Source: Stenotrophomonas sp. UBA2302
GTDB lineage: Bacteria > Pseudomonadota > Gammaproteobacteria > Xanthomonadales > Xanthomonadaceae
DNA length: 19,153 nt
Assembly: GCA_002345545.1 (NCBI GenBank)
Contig: DDVW01000038.1
Coordinates: 1 to 19,153 of the forward strand
Direction: 5' to 3'
Shown here: positions 1 to 5,822 of the stretch, piece after piece
How positions within the stretch are numbered: position 1 is the stretch's first letter
Layout of the letters: every line of letters starts with the position of its first letter
The notes under the pieces: model-generated
Databases searched by the model: none
The model's input: only the letters and a program-made list of their open reading frames with translations
Told to the model about the DNA's origin: nothing
Made by a program: the position numbers and the translations under genes

Positions 1-1
1 C

Positions 2-541
2 GGGCGCATGCGCCTGCTCACCGCCGTGCGCGAAGGCCCGCAGGGCGCGCGCGGGCTCAACGCGCGGATCGAGGAACAGCTGGCCGGCCCCGCCCGTCGC
101 GGTGGCGGCCCGGGCTGGTTCCACGGCCGCCTGCTGCTCATCACCGAAAACAGTTACCGCCACCGCCTGTTCAACGGCGATGTCGGCATCTGCCTGGCCG
201 ATGGCAGCGGCGGCGGCATCACCGCATGGTTTCCCGGCGACGACCCGGCCCATCCGCGTGGTTTCCACCCGGCGGCACTGCCGGCTCACGAGAGCGCGTT
301 CGCGATGACCGTGCACAAGGCCCAGGGCTCGGAATTCGACCAGGTGTGGCTGCAGCTGCCCCGCCGCGACAACCGTGTGCTCAGCCGCGAACTGCTCTAC
401 ACCGGCATCACCCGCGCCCGCCACGGCCTGCACCTGGCCGGCAGCGCCGAGGTGATCGAAGCGGCCCTGGCGCGTTACGCCAGCCGCTGCTCGGGCTTGG
501 CGTGGCGGCTGTCGGGGATGCCATCGGGGCCCGCAGGGTGA
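2..541 (+). CDS. recD: RecD, exodeoxyribonuclease V alpha subunit (3' part)
   Basis: This is the last 179 residues of RecD, the 5'-3' helicase subunit of RecBCD, which processes double-strand DNA ends for recombination and degrades linear foreign DNA. The frame is open at the left edge, so the N-terminus and Walker A motif lie outside the window. What is visible fits the C-terminal SF1 helicase core: a LTAVREGPQGARGLN segment, then MTVHKAQGSEFDQV (SF1 motif V region) and LLYTGITRARHGLHL (motif VI with its arginines). The gene ends with TGA just before the restriction island. RecBCD attacks ends made by restriction enzymes, so its position next to a type I system is functionally sensible, though probably coincidental. 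Family assignment is firm from the motifs. Confidence 0.93.
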   Translation, partial: GRMRLLTAVREGPQGARGLNARIEEQLAGPARRGGGPGWFHGRLLLITENSYRHRLFNGDVGICLADGSGGGITAWFPGDDPAHPRGFHPAALPAHESAFAMTVHKAQGSEFDQVWLQLPRRDNRVLSRELLYTGITRARHGLHLAGSAEVIEAALARYASRCSGLAWRLSGMPSGPAG

Positions 542-569
542 GCTTGTCAGATGCGGGGCAATAGACCAG

Positions 570-595
570 TATTCGCAATTCGCGAATAACGAATA
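570..595. promoter_or_regulatory. 26-base imperfect palindrome, candidate operator of the island's first gene
   Basis: The sequence reads TATTCG-CA-ATTCG then CGAAT-AA-CGAATA. It is a 13+13 inverted repeat with two mismatched positions around a perfect ATTCGCGAAT core, and it ends 5 bases before the ATG at 601. A TTGTCA hexamer at 544-549 could be a -35 box, with a weak -10 (CAGTAT) at 567-572, so the palindrome would overlap the promoter or start site. No Shine-Dalgarno sequence precedes the ATG. Autorepression by the winged-helix protein encoded next is an inference based on how AbiEi-type antitoxins behave. Confidence 0.5.
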
Positions 596-600
596 TCGAC

Positions 601-1131
601 ATGGATCTGAAACCCCAAGAGTTGCTGGTGTTGCTGAAGGTCTGTGCACATCCAGACCGGAAGTACACCTTCGCCGCGCTTGCCCAGGAGCTGGCCATGA
701 GCGCGGCCGAGGTCCATGCCAGCGTCAAACGGGCCACCGGCGCGGGCCTGGTCAACCAGCGCGGCCGGGGTGACTGGTCGCCCATACGCCCCGCATTGCT
801 GGAATTTCTCGTGCATGGCGCGCGCTATGCGTTTCCGGCGCAACTGGGGCCGGTCAAGCGCGGGGTACCCACCGCCTACGGAGCCGAGCCGCTGGCCAGC
901 CAATTGCAGAACAGCGGGGATGTGCCGGTCTGGGCCCACCCGGAGGGTAGCGCCCGGGGGCCGTCCATTTCGCCGATCTACCGCACCGCCCCGCAAGCAG
1001 CCCTGGCCGATCCGGCCTTGCATCGCCTGCTCGCGTTGTTGGATGGCCTGCGCATCGGCCGCGTACGCGAACGTGAACTGGCTGCCCGCCTGCTGGGTGA
1101 ATTCCTGCGGGGCAATGATGGCCCGGCCTGA
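601..1131 (+). CDS. Winged helix-turn-helix regulator paired with a nucleotidyltransferase
   Basis: This 176-residue cytoplasmic protein has an N-terminal winged-helix fold of MarR-like appearance. Residues 1-80 run from MDLKPQELLVLLKVCAHP through a recognition-helix-like stretch (AAEVHASVKRATGAGLV) to a wing with RGRGDWSP. The C-terminal half has no motif I recognise. Its stop overlaps the start of the nucleotidyltransferase by 17 bases, which implies translational coupling. The regulator-plus-nucleotidyltransferase order is that of AbiEi/AbiEii-type pairs, where the first protein represses the operon and neutralises the second, but this protein is shorter than typical AbiEi. The start at 601 is the only good ATG. 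It lacks a Shine-Dalgarno sequence and lies 5 bases from a strong palindrome. The DNA-binding fold is likely; an antitoxin role is an inference. Confidence 0.7.
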   Translation: MDLKPQELLVLLKVCAHPDRKYTFAALAQELAMSAAEVHASVKRATGAGLVNQRGRGDWSPIRPALLEFLVHGARYAFPAQLGPVKRGVPTAYGAEPLASQLQNSGDVPVWAHPEGSARGPSISPIYRTAPQAALADPALHRLLALLDGLRIGRVRERELAARLLGEFLRGNDGPA

Positions 1132-1810
1132 TCCAAACCTGCCACAGGTATTGGCCATTGCCGAAGCACTGGGGGAACTGTGTGCGCAGGTGGTGTTCGT
1201 GGGCGGTTCGACCGCAGGCCTGTTGTTGACCGACCCTCTGGCTGAAAGCGTGCGTCCCACCCTGGATGTGGATGCCATCGTCCAGGCGGATAGCCTGGCC
1301 CACTACTACCGCATCGAAGCCCAGCTGGAGCAGCGCGGCTTTGTGCGCGATGCCGCCGCCGGTGTCATCTGCCGTTGGCAACATCGCAGCTCAGGGGTGA
1401 GGTTTGACCTGATGCCCGTGGACGCCTCCATCCTGGGCTTCAGCAACCGCTGGTATGGCGAAGCAGTGGCCACCGCACAGCTGCATCTTCTGGACAACGG
1501 CATGCAGATCCGCCTGGTCACCGCGCCGGCGTTTCTCGCCACCAAGCTGGAAGCCTTTGCCGATCGCGGGCAGGGCGACTTCCTCTCCAGCCATGACCTG
1601 GAGGACGTGCTCAACGTCGTGGATGGTCGCCCCGAGCTGGTCGACGAACTTGCGCAGGTCTCCGCGCCGATGCGCCAGGCCATCGCCACCTGCTTCTCGG
1701 TGTTGCTGGCCAAACCCGATTTCATCAACTGCCTGCCGGGACTGCTTGCCGATCCCGACCGGGCCGACATCATCATCGCGCGGCTGCAATGCATTGCGGC
1801 ACAGCGCTGA
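1115..1810 (+). CDS. AbiEii-like nucleotidyltransferase (putative toxin or defence accessory)
   Basis: This 231-residue protein has the pol-beta nucleotidyltransferase signature. It shows FVGGSTAGLL with the G30-G31-S32 motif, then TLDVDAIV giving the D51-x-D53 metal pair, and a third acidic position at D98 in VRFDLMPVD. A TKLEAFADRG segment and a SHDLEDVLNVVDGR segment follow, as in AbiEii-like proteins. AbiEii/MenT toxins transfer nucleotides to RNA acceptors, but many relatives with this architecture are uncharacterised. The active site looks intact. ATG at 1115 is chosen, with ATG at 1118 as alternative; the same frame is open far upstream, but that part overlaps the regulator and does not read like protein. 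It is followed 22 bases later by hsdM, so it probably shares the restriction operon's transcript. Confidence 0.75.
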   Translation: MMARPDPNLPQVLAIAEALGELCAQVVFVGGSTAGLLLTDPLAESVRPTLDVDAIVQADSLAHYYRIEAQLEQRGFVRDAAAGVICRWQHRSSGVRFDLMPVDASILGFSNRWYGEAVATAQLHLLDNGMQIRLVTAPAFLATKLEAFADRGQGDFLSSHDLEDVLNVVDGRPELVDELAQVSAPMRQAIATCFSVLLAKPDFINCLPGLLADPDRADIIIARLQCIAAQR

Positions 1811-1832
1811 ACCATCAGGAAACACCGCTTCC

Positions 1833-3281
1833 ATGTTTGAAAACGCCTTCAACAACATCGACCGCGCCATGCGCAACGACGAAGGTCTGGCCTCCGAGCT
1901 GGACTACGCCGAGCAGACCGCGTGGCTGCTGTTTCTCAAGTACCTGGACGACATGGAGCACGAGTGGGCCGACGAAGCCGCGCTGGAAGGGCGCGACTAC
2001 ACGCCGCTGCTCGATGCGCCGTATCGCTGGGGAACCTGGGCTGCGCCGAAAACCGCCGACGGCCAGCCTGATCCCAATGCCCGCACCGGCAAGGACCTGA
2101 TCGAGTTCGTCAACAGCGAGCTGTTCCCCTACCTCACCTCGTTCCGTGAAAGCAGCGACAACGCCGATTCGCTGGACTACAAGATCGGCGAGATCTTTGC
2201 CGAAATCGCCAACCGCTTCCGCTCTGGCTACACCCTGCGTGACGTGCTGGAGATCGTCGACACCCTCAACTTCGGCAGCACCCAGGCCAAGCACGAACTG
2301 TCGGACCTGTACGAAACCCGCATCAAGCGCATGGGCAACGCCGGCCGCAACGGTGGCGAGTACTACACCCCGCGCCCGTTGATCCGCGCCATGATCCAGG
2401 TGGTCAAGCCGGTCATCGGTGAAACCATCTATGACGGCGCCTGCGGCTCGGCCGGCTTCCTCTGCGAAGCCTTCGATTACCTGCGCCGCGACGACCTGTC
2501 CGCCACCCAGTGGGACACCCTGCAGACCCGCACCTTCTATGGCCAGGAGAAGAAGTCGCTGGCCTACGTGCTGGGTGTGATGAACCTGATCCTGCACGGC
2601 GTGGACGCACCCAACATCCGTCACATCAACACGCTGGCCGAGAACCTGATGGACATCCAGCAGGCCGACCGCCACGACATCGTGCTGGCCAACCCGCCGT
2701 TCGGCGGCGGCGAGCGCAAGGAAGTGCAGCAGAACTTCCCGATCAAATCCGGCGAAACCGCCTACCTGTTCCTGCAGCACTTCATCCGCAAATTGAAGGC
2801 TGGCGGCCGTGGCGCGGTGGTCATCAAGAACACCTTCCTGTCCAACACCGACAACGCCAGCGTCGAACTGCGCAAGGAGTTGCTCACCAGCTGCAACCTG
2901 CACACCGTGCTCGATTGCCCATCCGGCACCTTCCAGGGCGCCGGCGTGAAGACCGTGGTGCTGTTCTTCGACAAGGGCGCACCCACCCGCAAAGTCTGGT
3001 ACTACCAGCTCGACCCGGGTCGCAACCTCGGCAAGACCAACCCGCTCAATGATGCCGACCTGGCCGAGTTCATCGCCCTGCAGGCGGACAAGCCCGATAC
3101 CGGCAACAGCTGGACGCTTGATGTGGAAAACATCGATACGGCGACCTGGGATCTGTCGGTGAAAAACCCGAATGCGCCGGAAGCCGAAGTCCTGCGCAGC
3201 CCCGAACAGATCGTTGCCGACATGCTGGCGCGGGATGAAGAGACGGCAGCGCTGCTGGAAGAGGTGAGGGGGTTGTTGTGA
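1833..3281 (+). CDS. hsdM: Type I restriction-modification DNA methyltransferase subunit HsdM
   Basis: This 482-residue protein methylates adenine N6 at the bipartite site recognised by HsdS, using S-adenosylmethionine, and also forms the core of the restriction complex. The N-terminal helical domain (about 1-140) begins MFENAFNNIDRAMRND. The methyltransferase domain has GGEYYTPRPLI at about 174-184, SAM motif I DGACGSAGF from D201, and catalytic motif IV NPPFGG at about 287-292. The length is normal and all key residues are present. The start has AGGAAA at 1817-1822. The frame is open upstream to 1455, but that part overlaps the nucleotidyltransferase in another frame and is not real. Its stop overlaps the hsdS start (TGATG), the usual M-S coupling. 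Confidence 0.95.
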   Translation: MFENAFNNIDRAMRNDEGLASELDYAEQTAWLLFLKYLDDMEHEWADEAALEGRDYTPLLDAPYRWGTWAAPKTADGQPDPNARTGKDLIEFVNSELFPYLTSFRESSDNADSLDYKIGEIFAEIANRFRSGYTLRDVLEIVDTLNFGSTQAKHELSDLYETRIKRMGNAGRNGGEYYTPRPLIRAMIQVVKPVIGETIYDGACGSAGFLCEAFDYLRRDDLSATQWDTLQTRTFYGQEKKSLAYVLGVMNLILHGVDAPNIRHINTLAENLMDIQQADRHDIVLANPPFGGGERKEVQQNFPIKSGETAYLFLQHFIRKLKAGGRGAVVIKNTFLSNTDNASVELRKELLTSCNLHTVLDCPSGTFQGAGVKTVVLFFDKGAPTRKVWYYQLDPGRNLGKTNPLNDADLAEFIALQADKPDTGNSWTLDVENIDTATWDLSVKNPNAPEAEVLRSPEQIVADMLARDEETAALLEEVRGLL

Positions 3282-4432
3282 TGGCAGAGATCGCTGGTGA
3301 TGCACTCACCCATGACAAAGCGAACTGGAGATATGTCCCGCTCAAGGAGGTTGCGGAGATTGGTGCAGGGAACTCCGCGCCGCAAAAAAAATATCTCTTC
3401 GAGGGCGGAACATATCCGTTTATCCGTACGTCGGATGTCGGCCAAGTCAGGTTTGGCGCAATAGATGGCGCGCGTGATCTGCTGAATAATGAAGGCATCT
3501 CCGGACTCCGGCTTGTACCGGCCGGAACCATATTGATGCCAAAGAGCGGCGCTTCCACCTTCCTCAATCATCGAGTGATGATGGCCGGTGAAGGTTATGT
3601 TTCAAGTCACCTTGCCACGATAACGGCTCGGCAGAACATTGCTGATCCGCGCTATCTCCTTTATTGTTTATCCACGATAAAAGCGCAGGAATTGATTCAA
3701 GACAACAAATATCCTTCGCTTACGTTATCAGTCATCGGAGATATCTCGATCCCGATGCCGCCGCTGGACGAACAAAAGCGGATCGTCGCGATCCTCGACC
3801 AAGCCTTCGCCGCTCTCGACCGCACCCACATCCTTATTGAACAAAATCGGTGCGCAGTAGATGAGATCTTCGACAGTGTCTTGGCCAATGTCGATGGTGA
3901 ACAGAGTCTGCTGGGTGACCTTGTAACCATTCGAACTGGCAAGCTTGACGCGAATGCAGCCGTTGAGGGTGGCGAATATCCATTTTTTACATGTGCAAAG
4001 GATGTGTACGCAATCGATAGATTTGCTTTCGACTGTGAGGCAATTCTTCTTGCCGGTAATAATGCCGTTGGTGACTTCAATGTGAAGCACTATCGGGGGA
4101 AATTTAACGCCTATCAACGTACCTACGTGATTGCCATCAATGACACAAATCGACTCCTTTATCGGTATCTGTATTTTCAGATGATAAAGAAATTGAAGCA
4201 TTTCAAGGAAAACTCTGTTGGGGTAGGAACAAAGTTTCTGAAGCTTGGAATGATAAATGGACTGAAAGTTTCGGTGCCGAACGTAGCGCAGCAACAACGT
4301 ATCGTAACGATGCTGGATACCCTACTTGAGAAGAATCGACATCTCAAAATGCTCTACACCCGTAACCTCGCAGACCTTGATGACCTCAAGCAATCCCTGC
4401 TGCAAAAAGCCTTCTCTGGCCAATTGACCTGA
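3281..4432 (+). CDS. hsdS: Type I restriction-modification specificity subunit HsdS
   Basis: This 383-residue protein holds the two target-recognition domains that define the bipartite DNA site for methylation and cleavage. Target domain 1 covers roughly residues 15-155 and domain 2 roughly 205-335. They are separated by the conserved helical spacer that starts at PMPPLDEQKRIVAILDQAF (about 158). A matching C-terminal repeat reads VPNVAQQQRIVTMLDTLLEK followed by DDLKQSLLQKAFSGQLT. The ATG at 3281 shares one base with the hsdM stop; a GTG at 3278 is an alternative. The recognition domains (about 3380-3740 and 3930-4300) are visibly AT-richer and use rarer codons than hsdM and hsdR, as expected if they were exchanged by recombination. 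The recognition sequence cannot be deduced here. Confidence 0.95.
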   Translation: MAEIAGDALTHDKANWRYVPLKEVAEIGAGNSAPQKKYLFEGGTYPFIRTSDVGQVRFGAIDGARDLLNNEGISGLRLVPAGTILMPKSGASTFLNHRVMMAGEGYVSSHLATITARQNIADPRYLLYCLSTIKAQELIQDNKYPSLTLSVIGDISIPMPPLDEQKRIVAILDQAFAALDRTHILIEQNRCAVDEIFDSVLANVDGEQSLLGDLVTIRTGKLDANAAVEGGEYPFFTCAKDVYAIDRFAFDCEAILLAGNNAVGDFNVKHYRGKFNAYQRTYVIAINDTNRLLYRYLYFQMIKKLKHFKENSVGVGTKFLKLGMINGLKVSVPNVAQQQRIVTMLDTLLEKNRHLKMLYTRNLADLDDLKQSLLQKAFSGQLT

Positions 4433-4445
4433 CCAATACTGCGCA

Positions 4446-5447
4446 ATGAATGACACCAATAGCTATGGACGGCCGTGGAAGGCATTTGAGGAGCAGTTGG
4501 AGCTGCTGAAGGCACGTGGCATGAGCGTGTCCGATGATGCGTGGGCCGCGGCATGGTTGCAGCGAGCCGGCTACTACCGACTCAGCGCCTACTGGTATCC
4601 GTTCCGGGTGTTTCGCCATGAACAGGATGCGGCCACAGGGATGATGAGTTCGGTTCGCACCGACGACTTCGTGGCAGGCACCACGTTCTCCGATGCGGTC
4701 GATCTCTATTTGTTCGACCGCAAGCTGCGCGTTTTGCTCGCCGACGCGTTGGAGCGCATCGAAGTGTCACTGCGGGTGGAAGTGGCCTACCGGCTGGGGA
4801 AGATCGACACGTTTGCCCATCTGTACGAAGACAGCTTCCACCCGACGTTCCGCGAGCGGCGTGATGCCCGTTCCGGCACGAGCGTGTTTGCGGCCTGGCA
4901 GCAGAAGCATCAGGGGCTGGTGCAGCGCTCGAAAGAGGATTTCGTCAAGCACTACCGCCAGAAGCACGGCCCGGACATGCCGATATGGGTAGCCATCGAG
5001 GTATGGGACTTCGGCGCAGTGTCGCAACTGCTGGCGATGATGAAGATGCCGGATCAGCAGGCTATTGCTGAGCGTTACGGCATTGCCGATTGGAAGGCAT
5101 TTGCCAGCTGGGTGCGTGCGCTCAGCTACCTGCGCAACCTGGTGGCGCACCACAGCCGGGTGTGGAACCGCAACATGGTGAGCTACCCGATGCCGCCTTC
5201 CACTGCGTGGCCAACGTGGGGCAAGGCGTTCGAAGGTGAAAGAAGCCTGTTGACCAAACCGTTCATCCAGCTGGCGATGGTTCGCCACTTGGTCAACGTG
5301 ATCTGCCCGGGAAGCCAGTGGCCTGAGCGCATGGCCGCGCACCTTGCCCAATTTCCACGGCAAGCCTCGAAACGGCAGCTGTCCGTCAGCGACATGGGTG
5401 CGCCGGATGGCTGGGAACAGTGGTGGCCACCGGGAAGCGGGCAATAA
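4446..5447 (+). CDS. abiF: Abi_2 (AbiD/AbiF) family abortive-infection HEPN protein
   Basis: This 333-residue cytoplasmic protein matches the Abi_2 family. It has GYYRLSAYWYPFR near residues 42-55, DLYLFDRKLRVLLADALERIEVSLR in the middle, and RNLVAHHSRVWNR from R230. R230-N-L-V-A-H235 is the R-x4-H motif of HEPN ribonucleases, so it looks catalytically intact. AbiF-type proteins cause abortive infection, are often found with a small structured RNA, and have been proposed as ancestors of Cas13 HEPN effectors; that is literature knowledge, and RNase activity here is inferred. The gene starts 13 bases after hsdS with no clear Shine-Dalgarno sequence, so it probably depends on operon transcription. 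Two hairpin RNA elements follow, the first touching its stop codon. The last third (about 250-333) has no motif I recognise. Confidence 0.85.
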   Translation: MNDTNSYGRPWKAFEEQLELLKARGMSVSDDAWAAAWLQRAGYYRLSAYWYPFRVFRHEQDAATGMMSSVRTDDFVAGTTFSDAVDLYLFDRKLRVLLADALERIEVSLRVEVAYRLGKIDTFAHLYEDSFHPTFRERRDARSGTSVFAAWQQKHQGLVQRSKEDFVKHYRQKHGPDMPIWVAIEVWDFGAVSQLLAMMKMPDQQAIAERYGIADWKAFASWVRALSYLRNLVAHHSRVWNRNMVSYPMPPSTAWPTWGKAFEGERSLLTKPFIQLAMVRHLVNVICPGSQWPERMAAHLAQFPRQASKRQLSVSDMGAPDGWEQWWPPGSGQ

Positions 5448-5502
5448 GAACCCCCGCGTAAGTTCCGAAGAACCAAGAGGCGGGGGTCATGTTGGTTGCA
5501 AT
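5448..5502 (+). ncRNA. abiF-type structured RNA, copy 1
   Basis: An outer stem pairs CCCCCGC (5451-5457) with GCGGGGG (5480-5486). An inner stem pairs GTTC (5462-5465) with GAAC (5470-5473) around the tetraloop CGAA. An internal loop (GTAA against CAAGAG) separates them, and the tail CATGTTGGTTGC follows. The element starts directly after the abi stop codon. A conserved hairpin RNA with stable tetraloops next to abiF genes has been described as the abiF RNA motif; the match here is by recall and layout, not by a covariance search. It may act as an antitoxin or guide-like partner of the HEPN protein. Exact ends and promoter are unknown. Confidence 0.6.
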
Positions 5503-5513
5503 GCTACAGGTAC

Positions 5514-5635
5514 GGCCATGGCGCATGCAAGCTGACAGCAGCAACACGTCTATCAGGGCGTCTGCGCATGGCCATCGCTCGTTGGCCCGTTGTCTTCGCC
5601 AGACAGAGTTCACGCAACGGAAGTCCAACCGTTGC
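5514..5635 (+). other. Structured spacer between the two RNA copies
   Basis: No credible gene is seen between the copies. Two inverted repeats are present. GGCCATG-g-CGC (5514-5524) can pair with GCGCATGGCC (5564-5573) across a 39-base loop, with one bulged G. GCAACGG (5614-5620) pairs with CCGTTGC (5629-5635) around AAGTCCAA, whose CCAA could pair with the TTGG of the copy-1 tail. Short frames here do not resemble protein. It could be part of a longer non-coding transcript or simply intergenic sequence. Confidence 0.35.
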
Positions 5636-5684
5636 TTCGGGAGCCTGGAGCCAACCTGCCGAAGGTCAAACAAGCGGGCAAAAA

Positions 5685-5739
5685 GAACCCCCGCGTAAGT
5701 TCGTCAGAACCAAGGGGCGGGGGCCATGTTGGCTGCGAT
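5685..5739 (+). ncRNA. abiF-type structured RNA, copy 2
   Basis: This has the same architecture as copy 1. CCCCCGC (5688-5694) pairs with GCGGGGG (5717-5723), and GTTC (5699-5702) pairs with GAAC (5707-5710). The loop is GTCA instead of CGAA, so stems are kept while the loop changes; GTCA fits the stable GNNA tetraloop class. The tail is CATGTTGGCTGC. It lies about 84 bases before the hsdR start, in what would be the hsdR leader. On the opposite strand the hairpin is followed by TTCTTTTT, so it could also serve as a terminator for minus-strand transcription. Confidence 0.58.
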
Positions 5740-5756
5740 TCTAAAGCACGTCATCA

Positions 5757-5787
5757 CCGGTTGCATTGCACAAGCCCCGGCAACCGG
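5757..5787 (+). promoter_or_regulatory. Hairpin in the hsdR leader
   Basis: CCGGTTGC (5757-5764) and GCAACCGG (5780-5787) are a perfect 8-base inverted repeat around a 15-base loop. It ends 35 bases before the hsdR ATG and begins 17 bases after RNA copy 2. No ribosome binding site is visible between it and the ATG. It might affect hsdR translation or mark the 3' boundary of the second small RNA; neither is shown by the sequence alone. Confidence 0.4.
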
Positions 5788-5822
5788 CGACCATCGGTTC
5801 ATCTGCGGCAGCATTCACACAC

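Larger units (their letters stand above)
5435..5739 (+). repeat. Two-copy direct repeat, unit about 68 bases, offset 237 bases
   Basis: Bases 5435-5502 and 5672-5739 align without gaps and differ at about ten positions. The identity starts inside the end of the abi gene: copy 1 includes the codons AGC GGG CAA and the TAA stop, while copy 2 has AAA at the stop position. Identity ends around a shared CATGTTGG(T/C)TGC tail. Several differences fall in the hairpin tetraloop, which suggests selection on RNA structure. The repeat number and spacing are unlike a CRISPR array. Confidence 0.85.

Noticed and set aside
1455..1832. N-terminal extension of hsdM
   Set aside because: It overlaps the nucleotidyltransferase in another frame and its translation is unlike protein; MFENAFNNIDRAM at 1833 is the family start.
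1815..3305. Minus-strand frame of 496 codons over hsdM
   Set aside because: It is the antisense shadow of hsdM, with no protein-like motifs.
5435..5739. CRISPR array
   Set aside because: There are only two copies, about 237 bases apart, with a hairpin much longer than usual repeats and no cas genes. The abiF-type RNA reading explains it better.
5489..5744. Small frames of 69-82 codons between abi and hsdR
   Set aside because: They overlap the RNA hairpins in several frames, have arginine/serine-rich shadow-like sequence and lack ribosome sites.
5766..5822. TTG start for hsdR adding 19 residues
   Set aside because: The added residues do not look conserved and cover the leader hairpin; the ATG at 5823 begins the typical HsdR sequence.
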